Below are positions 1-8,300 of a stretch of DNA of 32,800 nt, piece after piece (within the stretch, counting starts at the first letter, position 1; every line of letters starts with the position of its first letter). The stretch lies in assembly GCA_017447865.1 (NCBI GenBank), contig JAFSMO010000101.1, positions 1 to 32,800 of the forward strand, written 5' to 3'. Under the pieces are notes generated by a model. That model saw nothing but the letters and a program-made list of their open reading frames with translations, did no database searches and was not told the origin of the DNA. The DNA comes from Thermoguttaceae bacterium. GTDB lineage: Bacteria > Planctomycetota > Planctomycetia > Pirellulales > Thermoguttaceae. A program made the translations under genes and the position numbers.

Positions 1-302
1 ACAACATCCGCTTCTATGCCGGGCAACTGCTCGAGGAGATCCGGGAATTGCTGACGGAGCAGATCGCCAAGACGCTCAGGCTCTTCACCGAAGAATTCTG
101 CGACGCTTCCGATGAGGTGGTGGAGAAACGAAGCGAAGAGATCGTGGGGACCTTCCTCTCCGCGATCCCCAAGATCCGCGAATATCTCGCCACGGACATT
201 GAGGCCGCATTCGAGGGCGACCCTGCCGCGTTCAGCCGGGACGAGGTGATCTCCTCCTACCCCGGCATCTACGCCACCATGGTCAACCAGGTCGCCCACG
301 AG
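1..302 (+). pseudogene. Serine O-acetyltransferase (EpsC/SAT type), fragment
   Basis: The frame with codons starting at position 3 is open from the window edge. It reads as the N-terminal helical part of the EpsC-type serine acetyltransferase family, which makes O-acetylserine for cysteine synthesis. Recognisable stretches are EEIVGTFLSAIPKIREYL, TDIEAAFEGDPAA and YPGIYATMVNQVAHE; the last is the conserved block just before the left-handed beta-helix catalytic domain. After the VAHE codons (to 302) the expected continuation LY.LGVPL.PR is absent and the DNA becomes the antisense of a ThiF gene. The frame stays open by chance to 890, so an automatic call of a 280-residue protein there would be a chimera. 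The catalytic domain is missing, so this copy cannot work as it stands. Its 5' end lies outside the window. Confidence 0.8.
291..302. other. Inverted-junction microhomology between SAT and ThiF fragments
   Basis: The 12 bases GTCGCCCACGAG read as VAHE in the plus-strand acetyltransferase frame and as LVGD in the minus-strand ThiF frame. Both are what the respective family expects at that point. The breakpoint therefore lies inside a shared short sequence, as in a microhomology-mediated inversion or an amplification or assembly chimera. Confidence 0.65.
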
Positions 303-761
303 GTAAAGATTCTTACCCGCTTTGCGGACCCGAATGTCGTTGGACTTGCCGAAACCCGCCAGCCCGGACGCCGCGACGACCGGGATCCCACTGTCGGCCA
401 AAGCGCCGATCAGCATGGTCTTCGCGTCCGCCTTGTCGAAGGCTTCCACTACCACATCGCAGTCGGCGAAAAGGTCCTGCGTATTCTCCTCAGTCAGCCG
501 AAGGTCGCGGAAATCCAGTTCCAGCTCGGGATCGATCCGGCACAGATTTTCCGCCAGCGCCACGGTTTTCTTTTGGCCGACCTGATCCGCAAAGAAGAAC
601 TGACGGTTCAGATTGCTCGCCGAGACCACGTCGAAATCGGCCGAGACGAACCGACGGATCCCGGCACGAACCAGATGAGAGAGCACATTCGACCCGAGGC
701 CGCCAAGCCCGGCGACGCCGATTTTCGCCCGTTCGAGGATCGCCCTCTGGGCGTCGTTCAC
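291..761 (-). pseudogene. ThiF/HesA/MoeB-family adenylyltransferase, C-terminally truncated
   Basis: The minus-strand frame from a GTG at 761 downward gives a ThiF-type Rossmann domain: VAGLGGLGSN (nucleotide-binding loop), FDVVSASNLNRQFFF, DQVGQKK, CDVVVEAFDKADAKTM, VVAASGLAGFG and finally KNLYLVGD. These are hallmarks of the sulfur-carrier-protein adenylyltransferase family, which activates ThiS/MoaD-like carrier C-termini with ATP. At 302-291 the reading passes into antisense serine acetyltransferase DNA, so the rest of the C-terminus is lost. The frame has no stop before the window edge. The start is uncertain: GTG 761 has no clear Shine-Dalgarno sequence, and an ATG at 801 in another frame precedes a short plausible peptide, so a frameshift near 765 is possible. 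Both fragments belong to sulfur metabolism and probably came from neighbouring genes. Confidence 0.72.
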
Positions 762-918
762 CGGGCCAGAAATAAGTGGGACGGACGATTAGTTCTGACA
801 TGTCTGGGAAGAGCAAGTTCTGCCGACCGGGAAAAGGTGGGCAGTCTTTCTTTGATGATACAGTTTCTCTATCCCAAAATCCGATTCTGAGTTTTGTACA
901 ATAATTTTCTGCCCCCCC

Positions 919-947
919 TTGCAGTGGAAAAAGCCTTTTGCTAAAAT
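919..947 (+). promoter_or_regulatory. Sigma-70-like promoter of the type I RM locus
   Basis: TTGCAG (919-924), a 17-nt spacer and TAAAAT (942-947) match a housekeeping promoter well and would start transcription near 954, about 50 nt before the hsdM start codon. It appears intact although the genes behind it are broken. Confidence 0.55.
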
Positions 948-952
948 GAGTG

Positions 953-971
953 AGCGAAAAAGTCTTTCGCT
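953..971. promoter_or_regulatory. Inverted repeat at the predicted transcription start of the RM locus
   Basis: AGCGAAA (953-959) and TTTCGCT (965-971) form a perfect 7-bp inverted repeat around AAGTC, placed right at the predicted +1. It could be an operator or a 5' stem-loop in the mRNA. No controller protein gene is visible nearby. Confidence 0.35.
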
Positions 972-1002
972 TGTTTGGCCAATCGTGAAAGAGAAAATAA
1001 AG

Positions 1003-1491
1003 ATGATTAATGTACGTAAATTGGAGGCGGAGCTGTGGGAATCCGCCGATCTCCTGAGAGCCGGGTCCAAACTGACCTCGAATCAATACTGTATGCCCGT
1101 GCTGGGGCTTATTTTCCTGCGCTATGCGTACAGCCGCTTTAAAAAGGTAGAAGCGGAGATCCTGAAGAACCGCCCCTCGCGCGGTGGACGGGTGCTGCCC
1201 GTGGAGGCCAGCGATTTCACGGCAAAGAGCGCTCTGTTTCTTCCGAAAGAGGCTCAAAGCGAATAACTCGTCAATCTGCCGGAGAACAATGCAGCACAGC
1301 CGGGAATTAACTCAAAAGCGATAATGTCGCTGCCAGTGTTGTTACCTACAGAGGATATTCTCAACATGTTTAACATTTTTATTGAACCGCTGATGACGAA
1401 AATCTTTTGTTTAGCAAAACAAAAAAGGCAGTTGGAATTAGCCCGTGATCTTTTGCTCCCCAAACAGATGAACAATAAAATGGAGGTGTAA
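1003..1491 (+). pseudogene. hsdM'-'hsdS deletion fusion (type I RM methylase start joined to specificity-subunit end)
   Basis: From ATG 1003 the frame encodes the HsdM N-terminal helical domain: LEAELWESADLLR, SNQYCMPVLGLIFLRYA, then ALFLPKEAQSE. A TAA at 1264-1266 follows, exactly where the family usually has an aromatic codon; reading through it continues in the same frame with LVNLPENN, still typical HsdM. At about 1287-1293 the frame switches without a break to the end of an HsdS subunit (AAQPGINSKAIMSLPVLLP ... ELARDLLLPKQM ... MEV) and stops at 1489-1491. So about 95 residues of HsdM are fused to about 60 residues of HsdS, and the methyltransferase catalytic domain and both target-recognition domains are deleted. 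The later nonsense codon marks further decay. Neither modification nor specificity function can remain. Confidence 0.85.
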
Positions 1492-1494
1492 AAT

Positions 1495-2295
1495 TTGACA
1501 GACTGGCTTATGGTTATTATCACAGCCGTATATGTTGTTGCTACTATTTTGATATGTATATTCAATGGAAAATCGGCTGCGGCTGCCAAAGGACAGATAG
1601 AAGAAATGATTCGTCAATACAACGAATCGCATCGTCCTGTTGTCATTGTTAGCTTTGATACCATCAGAAACGGGTTACTATGCTTAATATTAGAAAACAT
1701 TGGTCCAGTAGTAGCCAAAGATGTCAAAATCAAAATTAATGATGAGTTTTTAGACAATCTTGATAAAAAGTCTGACTTGCATCATCTCCGTGGAGCTATA
1801 GAAGCTACACTCTTGTTAACAAGCCACCAGAAAGAGTATATTCCACTGGGCGGACCGACGGTTTTCAACGAAATCGCAAGTGTGCCTGCCAAAATTGATA
1901 TTTCCTACAACGACAAATACGAGGAACACTTGGAAATTGATTTAATGCAGTCTCAACATATGCTTTTATATAACTCAGAACTGGGAGATATTTCTGAACA
2001 TATCAAGTACATTGAGAATGAAGCAAAGTCCTTCCATAACAAGCTTGTTGAGGCAATATCAAAGAGGGGGCCTGTCAGCGTCTTACTCCATACAGCAGAT
2101 GAAAGCAAAAAGTTTGAGACATACAAAGCCGTCTGCTTGAATCCTGGTTCTACAACGGAACGCCTTGGTGAAATTGTTGAGCTCCCAAAGGAAGATGCGC
2201 TCAACATCCTAATTGAATTAGATCGCGTAGACAGGTTCGTTCAAGTTGTCCCATGCGGTGACGATGTTTTTCATGCGAGATGGTATAGACGGTAA
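1495..2295 (+). CDS. Membrane-anchored protein of unknown function carried in the RM locus
   Basis: A protein of 266 residues with no family I recognise. Residues 4-22 form one hydrophobic membrane segment (MVIITAVYVVATILICIF). The rest is soluble and hydrophilic, with beta-rich stretches (RPVVIVSFDTIRNGLLCLIL, AKDVKIKIN, AKIDISY) and a helical C-terminal third that may include a small winged-helix-like end (EDALNILIELDRVDRFVQVV). I chose TTG 1495 as start because GGAGGTG at 1482-1488 lies 6 nt before it; ATG 1510 has no such site. It begins 3 nt after the hsdS stop and ends 14 nt before the hsdR start, so it was part of the hsdM-hsdS-X-hsdR operon. It is AT-rich compared with the window. It is the only undamaged gene of the locus. 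Confidence 0.75.
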   Translation: MTDWLMVIITAVYVVATILICIFNGKSAAAAKGQIEEMIRQYNESHRPVVIVSFDTIRNGLLCLILENIGPVVAKDVKIKINDEFLDNLDKKSDLHHLRGAIEATLLLTSHQKEYIPLGGPTVFNEIASVPAKIDISYNDKYEEHLEIDLMQSQHMLLYNSELGDISEHIKYIENEAKSFHNKLVEAISKRGPVSVLLHTADESKKFETYKAVCLNPGSTTERLGEIVELPKEDALNILIELDRVDRFVQVVPCGDDVFHARWYRR

Positions 2296-2309
2296 TGAAG
2301 GAGTGTCCT

Positions 2310-4916
2310 ATGAGCTACGATTATTCAGAAAACATCTCGTTCAGGAAAGCGCCGGGACATTCTCCGGGATGTGCTGGGCTGGGATGTGTAATTAGCGTAT
2401 AACACAGAGGCGGCACGTTCGGCAGGAAGTCGTACAAGGAGATCCCGCTTGTCCGGTATTTCCGCGTGGCTCTGGAAACCATGCTGCGCGGCATCTGCAA
2501 AAAGGAGAATTTTCTTGATCTGCTGGAGAATTTCATCCTGTTCGACCATTCCGGCGGAAAAACCGTAAAAATCCTCGCCCGGAACCATCAGTACCTCGGC
2601 GTCAACGAAGCGGTCAACGCCTATGAGGCGCGAAAGCTCAACGACGGCAAACTGGGCGTGTTCTGGCATACCCAAGGCTCCGGCAAGAGCTATTCCATGG
2701 CGTTCCTCAAGCAGAAGATCCGCCGCAAATTTGCCGGTTCGCCCACCATCGTAGTTTTGACCGACCGTGATGAACTGAACACGCAGATCAGCGACACTTT
2801 TGAAAACTGCGGGCTGCTCGGCAAAACGAAGGCGTCCCAGTTTATCGCCACCAGCGGCGGGGATCTTGTCAGGAAGCTGAAAGGGAATCCGAGCTTCATT
2901 TTCACGCTGATCCAGAAATTCAACAAGCCGGACGAAGAGGCGATCTACCCGGACCACGATGTGATCATTATGTCGGACGAGGCCCACCGCAGCCAGTACG
3001 GTATCTTTGCCGACAATATGATGAAGCTGCTTCCGACGGCGGCCCGTATCGGTTTCACAGGCACTCCACTGTTGTCCAGCGACAATATCACCGCCCGCAC
3101 CTTCGGCGGCTATATTTCCGTTTACGACTTCAAACGGGCCGTGGAGGACGGCGCAACCGTTCCGCTGTACTATGAAAATCGCGGCGAGAAGATTCACGAT
3201 CTCCATAATCCGGAGATCACCGACCGCATCCTCGACGCCATCGAAAATGCCGACATAGATGTCGATCAGCAGGAAAAACTGGAAGCGGAGTTTGCCAAGG
3301 AAATCCATCTGATGACGGCAGAGCCGCGCCTGAAGTCCATCGCAAAGGATTTTGTCGGTCACTATTCCGACCTGTGGACCAGCGGCAAGGCCATGTTTGT
3401 TTGCCTGAACAAGGTCACCTGCGTCCGTATGTATAATTTCGTTCAGGAATACTGGATGGAAGAAATCGAAGCCCTGAAATCGAAGATCAAAACGGCCACG
3501 CAGCAGGAAGCGCAGGAACTTGAGCGCAAGCTGAAATGGATGGAGGAAACGGAAATGGCCGTCGTCGTCAGCCAGGAGCAGAACGAAGTCCAGACCTTCA
3601 AAAAATGGGGGCTGGATATCCTGTCGCACCGGACGAAGATGGAAAAGCGTGAGCTGGACAAGGAATTCAAGGATTCGTCCAATCCGTTCCGCGTGGTCTT
3701 CGTCTGCGCCATGTGGCTGACCGGTTTTGACGTGAAATGCCTGTCCTGCCTCTATCTGGACAAGCCGCTGAAAGCTCACACGCTCATGCAGACCATCGCC
3801 CGCGCCAATCGTGTAAACGAGGGCAAAAGCAACGGCCTGATTATCGATTACATCGGCATCGTAAAAGCGCTGCGTAAGGCGCTAGCGGATTACACGGCCA
3901 ATGTTGGGGGACAGGGCGGCAATGACCCGACCGTGGACAAGGAGGAATTGATTGCGCGTATTCTCGATACCATCGAAAAAGCGAAGGCTTTCCTCCGGGA
4001 ACGTGACTTTGAGCTTGCCGATCTGGTGGGCGCGGTCGATTTCAGGAAACTGTCACTGATCCAGACCGCCGCCAACGCCGTTTGCGGGACCATCGAGGAT
4101 AAAAAGTCATTCTCCACTTATGCCACGGAACTGGGCCGATTGATGAAATACACGGACCGTGACGATATCACCGGCTCTACCCGAAAAGAGTACGAAGCCC
4201 TCGCCGCAATTTACTCAGAATTGCAGAAAAAGCGCCGTCATGTCGACACGACCGATCTGATGGTGGAAATCAATTCGATCATCAGCGAGTATGTGGAAAT
4301 AGACGATGTTCAGAAGATGGGCGGTGAAGATCCCCGCCGGTTTGATACCAGCGCAATCGACTTTGATCTTCTGCGCCGGGAATTTGCGAATCTCAGGAAA
4401 AAGAACCTCGTGATGAAGGATTTGGAGGACCTGATTCAGGAGAAACTGGCCCGCTTGCTTTTCAACAATCCCAATCGCATCAACTATTATGACCGGTATC
4501 AGCAGATCATCGAGCATTATAACAGCGAACAGGATCGCGCCACCATCGAGAAAACCTTTATGGACCTTATGGATCTCGCCAACAGTCTGGATGAAGAGGA
4601 GCAGCGGTATGTCCGCGAGGGCTTCGAAAGCGACGAGGAGTTTTCGCTCTACAGCATGCTTTTTCGGGACGATCTCTCCCAATCGGATATCAAAAAAATC
4701 AAGAAAGTGGCCTCAAGCCTCCTGAAGAAGATCAAGGCTGCGATTGCCGGGCTTGACCATTGGACCGACAAGCAGGAAACGAAGGCCGAGGTGGATAATC
4801 TGATCCGTAATACGCTCTGGGCTGAGATGCCGGAGTGCTATGATGAAGTCAGCATATCCGAATACCGTCAACGCATTTACGAATATGTGTACACGCGGTA
4901 CAAAGTGGCTGCGTGA
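2310..4916 (+). pseudogene. hsdR: Type I restriction enzyme R subunit, nuclease domain deleted and 5' frameshifted
   Basis: The original start is ATG 2310 after GAAGGAG. It gives MSYDYSEN, but the expected HLVQESAG, TILRDVLGWDV, AYNTEA and FGRKSYKEIPLVRYF blocks then appear in successive different frames, with a stop after GWDV. That implies at least three 1-nt indels and a nonsense codon between 2330 and 2420. After VRYFRVAL the sequence jumps to LETMLRGICKKENFLDLLENF, which in family members follows the nuclease domain, so roughly 150-200 residues with the PD-(D/E)XK motifs are gone. From 2466 an 816-residue frame is open: Walker A GSGKS (about residues 71-75), VLTDRDEL, DEAH (171-174), GFTGTPLL, WLTGFDVK, QTIARANR, then the long helical C-terminal region. 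DNA cleavage is not expected; whether a helicase-only protein is made is unknown. Confidence 0.85.
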
Positions 4917-5131
4917 TTTTATAAGGGTGAATATTCAGGAAACCTCTAAAAACGTTGAACGCCGCCGGTCTGCGCATTATGCAAAACAAACGGCCATGGG
5001 GGTAGAGATACCGCCCTGTTTATCATTCACTTGTCGTAATAACTTGTCGTATTATAATCTATCCTCAAGATTGATGAACAAGGGGGATGCCAGATTCCTA
5101 AAATCACACAATAGAATACTCCATAAACACA
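4917..5131. other. Island edge: gene-free stretch with a possible orphan promoter
   Basis: I see no credible gene between the hsdR stop and the tRNA terminator. It holds a short direct repeat (ACTTGTCGTA at 5029-5038 and 5042-5051). Within it is a promoter-like pair, TTGTCG (5031-5036), 16-nt spacer, TATAAT (5053-5058), pointing right. The only thing behind it is a 30-codon frame with no recognisable features, then the tRNA terminator. Confidence 0.35.
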
Positions 5132-5160
5132 TAAAAAAAGACCGGAAACAATTTCCGGTC
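5132..5160 (-). terminator. Rho-independent terminator of the tRNA-Val gene
   Basis: Read on the minus strand, GACCGGAAA pairs over 9 bp with TTTCCGGTC around a 3-nt loop (5140-5160). Seven T follow (5139-5133). It lies directly behind the tRNA gene and fits as its terminator. Confidence 0.85.
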
Positions 5161-5166
5161 CTTTAG

Positions 5167-5240
5167 TGGACGTTGCTGAACTCGAATCAGTGACCTCCGC
5201 GGTGTGAGCACGGCGCTCTAACCAACTGAGCTAAACGTCC
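5167..5240 (-). tRNA. tRNA-Val (anticodon CAC)
   Basis: The minus strand folds into a cloverleaf: acceptor GGACGTT/AACGTCC with discriminator A, D arm GCTC/GAGC with AGTTGG in the loop, anticodon stem CCGTG/CGCGG closing the 7-nt loop CTCACAC, and a T arm with TTCGAGT in the loop. The first pair of the T stem is an A-C mismatch. The anticodon CAC reads GTG valine codons. CCA is not encoded. The 3' end faces the decayed RM island, the usual arrangement when islands use tRNA genes as integration sites, but I found no second copy of the tRNA 3' end in the window. Confidence 0.92.
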
Positions 5241-5295
5241 GTAGTTAAAATAAAAAATATAAATGCCTAACACACTCTCGACATTTATGTGAAAA

Positions 5296-5323
5296 AGTAT
5301 AACTGATTTTTATTTTTTCGCAA
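5296..5323 (-). promoter_or_regulatory. Promoter of tRNA-Val
   Basis: On the minus strand TTGCGA (5323-5318), a 16-nt AT-rich spacer and TATACT (5301-5296) precede the tRNA by about 55 nt, giving a leader of roughly 48 nt. Confidence 0.55.
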
Positions 5324-5390
5324 GGGGGGGCTGAGAGTTTTTTTGAATTTTTTTCTCATGCCCCTCCCTTGGAGTATTACTCCGGAACCC

Positions 5391-8300
5391 CTACTGGATG
5401 CGGAAACTCTCGAAATGGATGTTTCGGTCGTCGCGCGTGTCGGGGTCCCAGAGGTCGTTCGTGAACTGGAGGCTGATCTCGTGTTCGCCGGCCGGGATCG
5501 TCACGTCGGGAGAGATCGTCCAGTCGCGCATGTCCTCCGAGTCGAGGTCAAACTCGCCGATCACCTTGCCGTCCAGGCGCAGATTCACGTGCGGGTACTC
5601 GCCCTTGCACTGGGTGCCGGAGGCGCGAAGCGTGAACGTTCTGCGGCCGGGCTGGAGGAACGTGACTTTCTGGACGAGCGAGCCGTTCGTGCCCCAGCCG
5701 AGCGTCGGGATGCCGCGGGGCTGCGTGACCAGCCACGGTTTCGGGCCGTTGCGCTGTTCCCAGTCGGACGGGCCGAGAAGAGTCCCACCCAGAAGAAGCC
5801 GGGCGGAAATTCCCGCTCCAGAGAGGATCGAACGAATGTAACGGTCCGCGCGCGGCGTCGGTTCGTCCGGGGCGAAGCACTTCACACAGTCGATCACCCA
5901 ACCGGGCGCAATGCGGGCGGCGACCGTCGGTTCCAGGAGCGTTTCGATCTTCAGCGAGTCGCTCCCCTCGATCGGCTTCAGCGGAAGCAGACGCACGCCG
6001 CGGAAGTAGAAGTTCCGGTCCTCACGCATGACGGGGTCCCAAAGGTCGTTTGTGAACGTGATGGAAAGCCGCTGCTTCCCGCCGGCGCACTTCATGAAGA
6101 GGCCCTTTTTCTCGTACTGCGGGAGCATTTCCACGATCCCGGCCGGGTGCGAGTCCAGCCGAACGTCGAGGATGCAGCCCACGCCCTGGAGCGTCGTGCC
6201 TCGGCCCTCGATCTCGAGGAACGCCCACCCCTGCGGGCAGTCGATCTCCGCTTCCAGTGTCTGGCACGTGCCGACGAAAAGCGCGTTTTCATTCTCGATC
6301 ACGTGACGGGGCCGGTCGATTTTCATCGCGAACCGGTCAAAGCCGTAATACGGCACGGACTCCCTTTGGTCGAAATCGGGCTCGAACGGCATGATCTGCC
6401 AGTCGGAGACCTGCTGGATCGGCGTCATTTGGCGATTCGTCAGGCCCTTGCGGCTTCCCGTCCAGTAGAGATCGCACGACGTACACGCGGCCAGACCCGT
6501 TTTCGGGAAATCTTCGCCGGCGGGACCCGTCTCTTTCCGAACGACCGGCCCGTGGAACGGCTGGAGCGAAACCGTTGCCGGGAGGACCGATTTCCATTTC
6601 GGGAGGTTTTCGGGGGTCAGGCCAAACAGAACGAACTGCTCGCCGGGACGCGGTGAAACCGGGTCGGAGGCGGCGTTGACGAGAGTCAGAGCGTCCGGCG
6701 CTTCCTCGCGTGATGTGACCTCGAATCCAAGCCGGGCCATGGTCTTCTGGATCTGGCCGGTGGGGTCGATGACCGCCAGTTTGCGCTGCGGAGCCGGGGG
6801 CAAATCGTCCTGGAGGAAACGCTCGAGCCAGGCCGCCATGGAGGGCGACTTGTACCAACGCTCCGAGATCGGGAACTGGCAGAGGATCAGGTTCCGGTGG
6901 CGCAAAATCGGGCAGTACTCGAAACCATTCGGGCCGCCCAGACGGACCTGGTTTCCGTTGAGGACGTACGGTTCAAAGGCCGCGTTTTCCGGGAAAAGGA
7001 ACGGGTGGTGAACCGCCGGGTACTCGGTAAATGCCGTGTTTCGCGGGTCGCCGACCGTCGTTTTGGTCTGATGGACCGGGAAAAGCCCCGCCGGGTATTC
7101 GTACTGCTCCAGAATAATCACCTTGTGGGTCGGATCACTCAGAAATTCGTTCAGTTTATCGACGAACGACCTGGCCCCCACGACAAAACGCGGATTTTCC
7201 TCCTTTTGCTCCGCCGCGGACAAAGCCTGAAGCTGGTTTTGCCCGATGATGAGCGTCGAGGCCTGCGCCAGGGCCGGGTCGTTCAGGTCCTTGATCTCCA
7301 CCGCGCCTGAAAAATAGGCGAGTTCGGAGTCTCCCAGAACCGCGACGTGCGGGAAACGCGGCGGAGAGTTCTGATCCAGCCGCACCGGAAAGACCTTGAA
7401 GTCGGCGTATTGGGCGACTTGAACTTCTATTTCCCGCTCCACTTTTCCTTCCTCAAGGAAGAAATGGTCCTCGCCCTTCGGGAGCAAGCCTCCGGTTTTC
7501 GACCAATCCGGGTTCCACTCCGGTTTTTCCGAACGGACCGCCTTGTGCGTCAGCGTGATCTTGACCCGACCATTTTTTATGAGGGACGCGGGAATTTCCA
7601 GAGGGATCAGCTTGCGTTTTCCCGGATCGAGCACTTCGACTTTCTCCCACTGGAACATGCGAATGGTCACCTCACGTACGCAGTCAGAATCATTCACGAT
7701 CCATAAAATTTCCCGATTTACCGTCCCGTCGAAGACCTCTGCAGGGATCGGCATGAGAATAAAATTGACCGGCTCATAAGCGTCCCGAACGGCGGCGTAG
7801 CGTGGGTTTTTCTCGCTTTCCATCTTCGGCGCGGGCGAGTACTCCGTAATGACCCAGGGGCAAAGGCCCGTCACGCCAGCGGCGCGGTAGGCGGGGATCT
7901 GCATCGACCAGGTTTTTCCTTTCGCCCGGCCGTTCACCCAGCCGAATTCCTCTGAGTACGCCCCGTCACCCAGGACGAGCGAGTACGGGTCGTTCCGCGT
8001 GAAGTGCTGAATGTGCAGGAACTCACCGATGTAGAACGGTTTTTTGCGGTCCCACTTCCAGAACTCGTTCGGGTAGCAGGCCATGAACTTTCCGCCGTTC
8101 ATCCACCAGCAGTCGTGCGGCCAGTTCTGGTCCTCGTTCCCGGGACGGATCCCGGCGAAGTCCATCGGGTAGTGCGTGTTCACGACGTCCGCCACGCCTT
8201 CCGGGTCCATGTCGCCGTCGTAGGAAATCGGGCGCGTGGGGTCGAACGCCTTGGCCTTTTTGCCCGCCTCGGCCAGAAAATGCATCAGGTCCGGCAGAAT

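Noticed and set aside
48..890. Open frame of 280 residues read as one protein
   Set aside because: Its first 85 residues are serine acetyltransferase and the rest is antisense ThiF; the frame is open only by chance.
2330..2420. hsdR frameshifts as sequencing errors
   Set aside because: About 27 kb of other genes show no frameshift, and the same locus also has large deletions and a nonsense codon; real decay is more likely, though raw reads should be checked.
4840..5166. Short plus-strand frame behind hsdR
   Set aside because: It overlaps hsdR out of frame, runs through the tRNA terminator, and has no ribosome site or family resemblance.
5371..5383. GGAGT-ATT-ACTCC hairpin as GH2 terminator
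   Set aside because: Only 5 bp and no T-run directly behind it on the minus strand; too weak to call.
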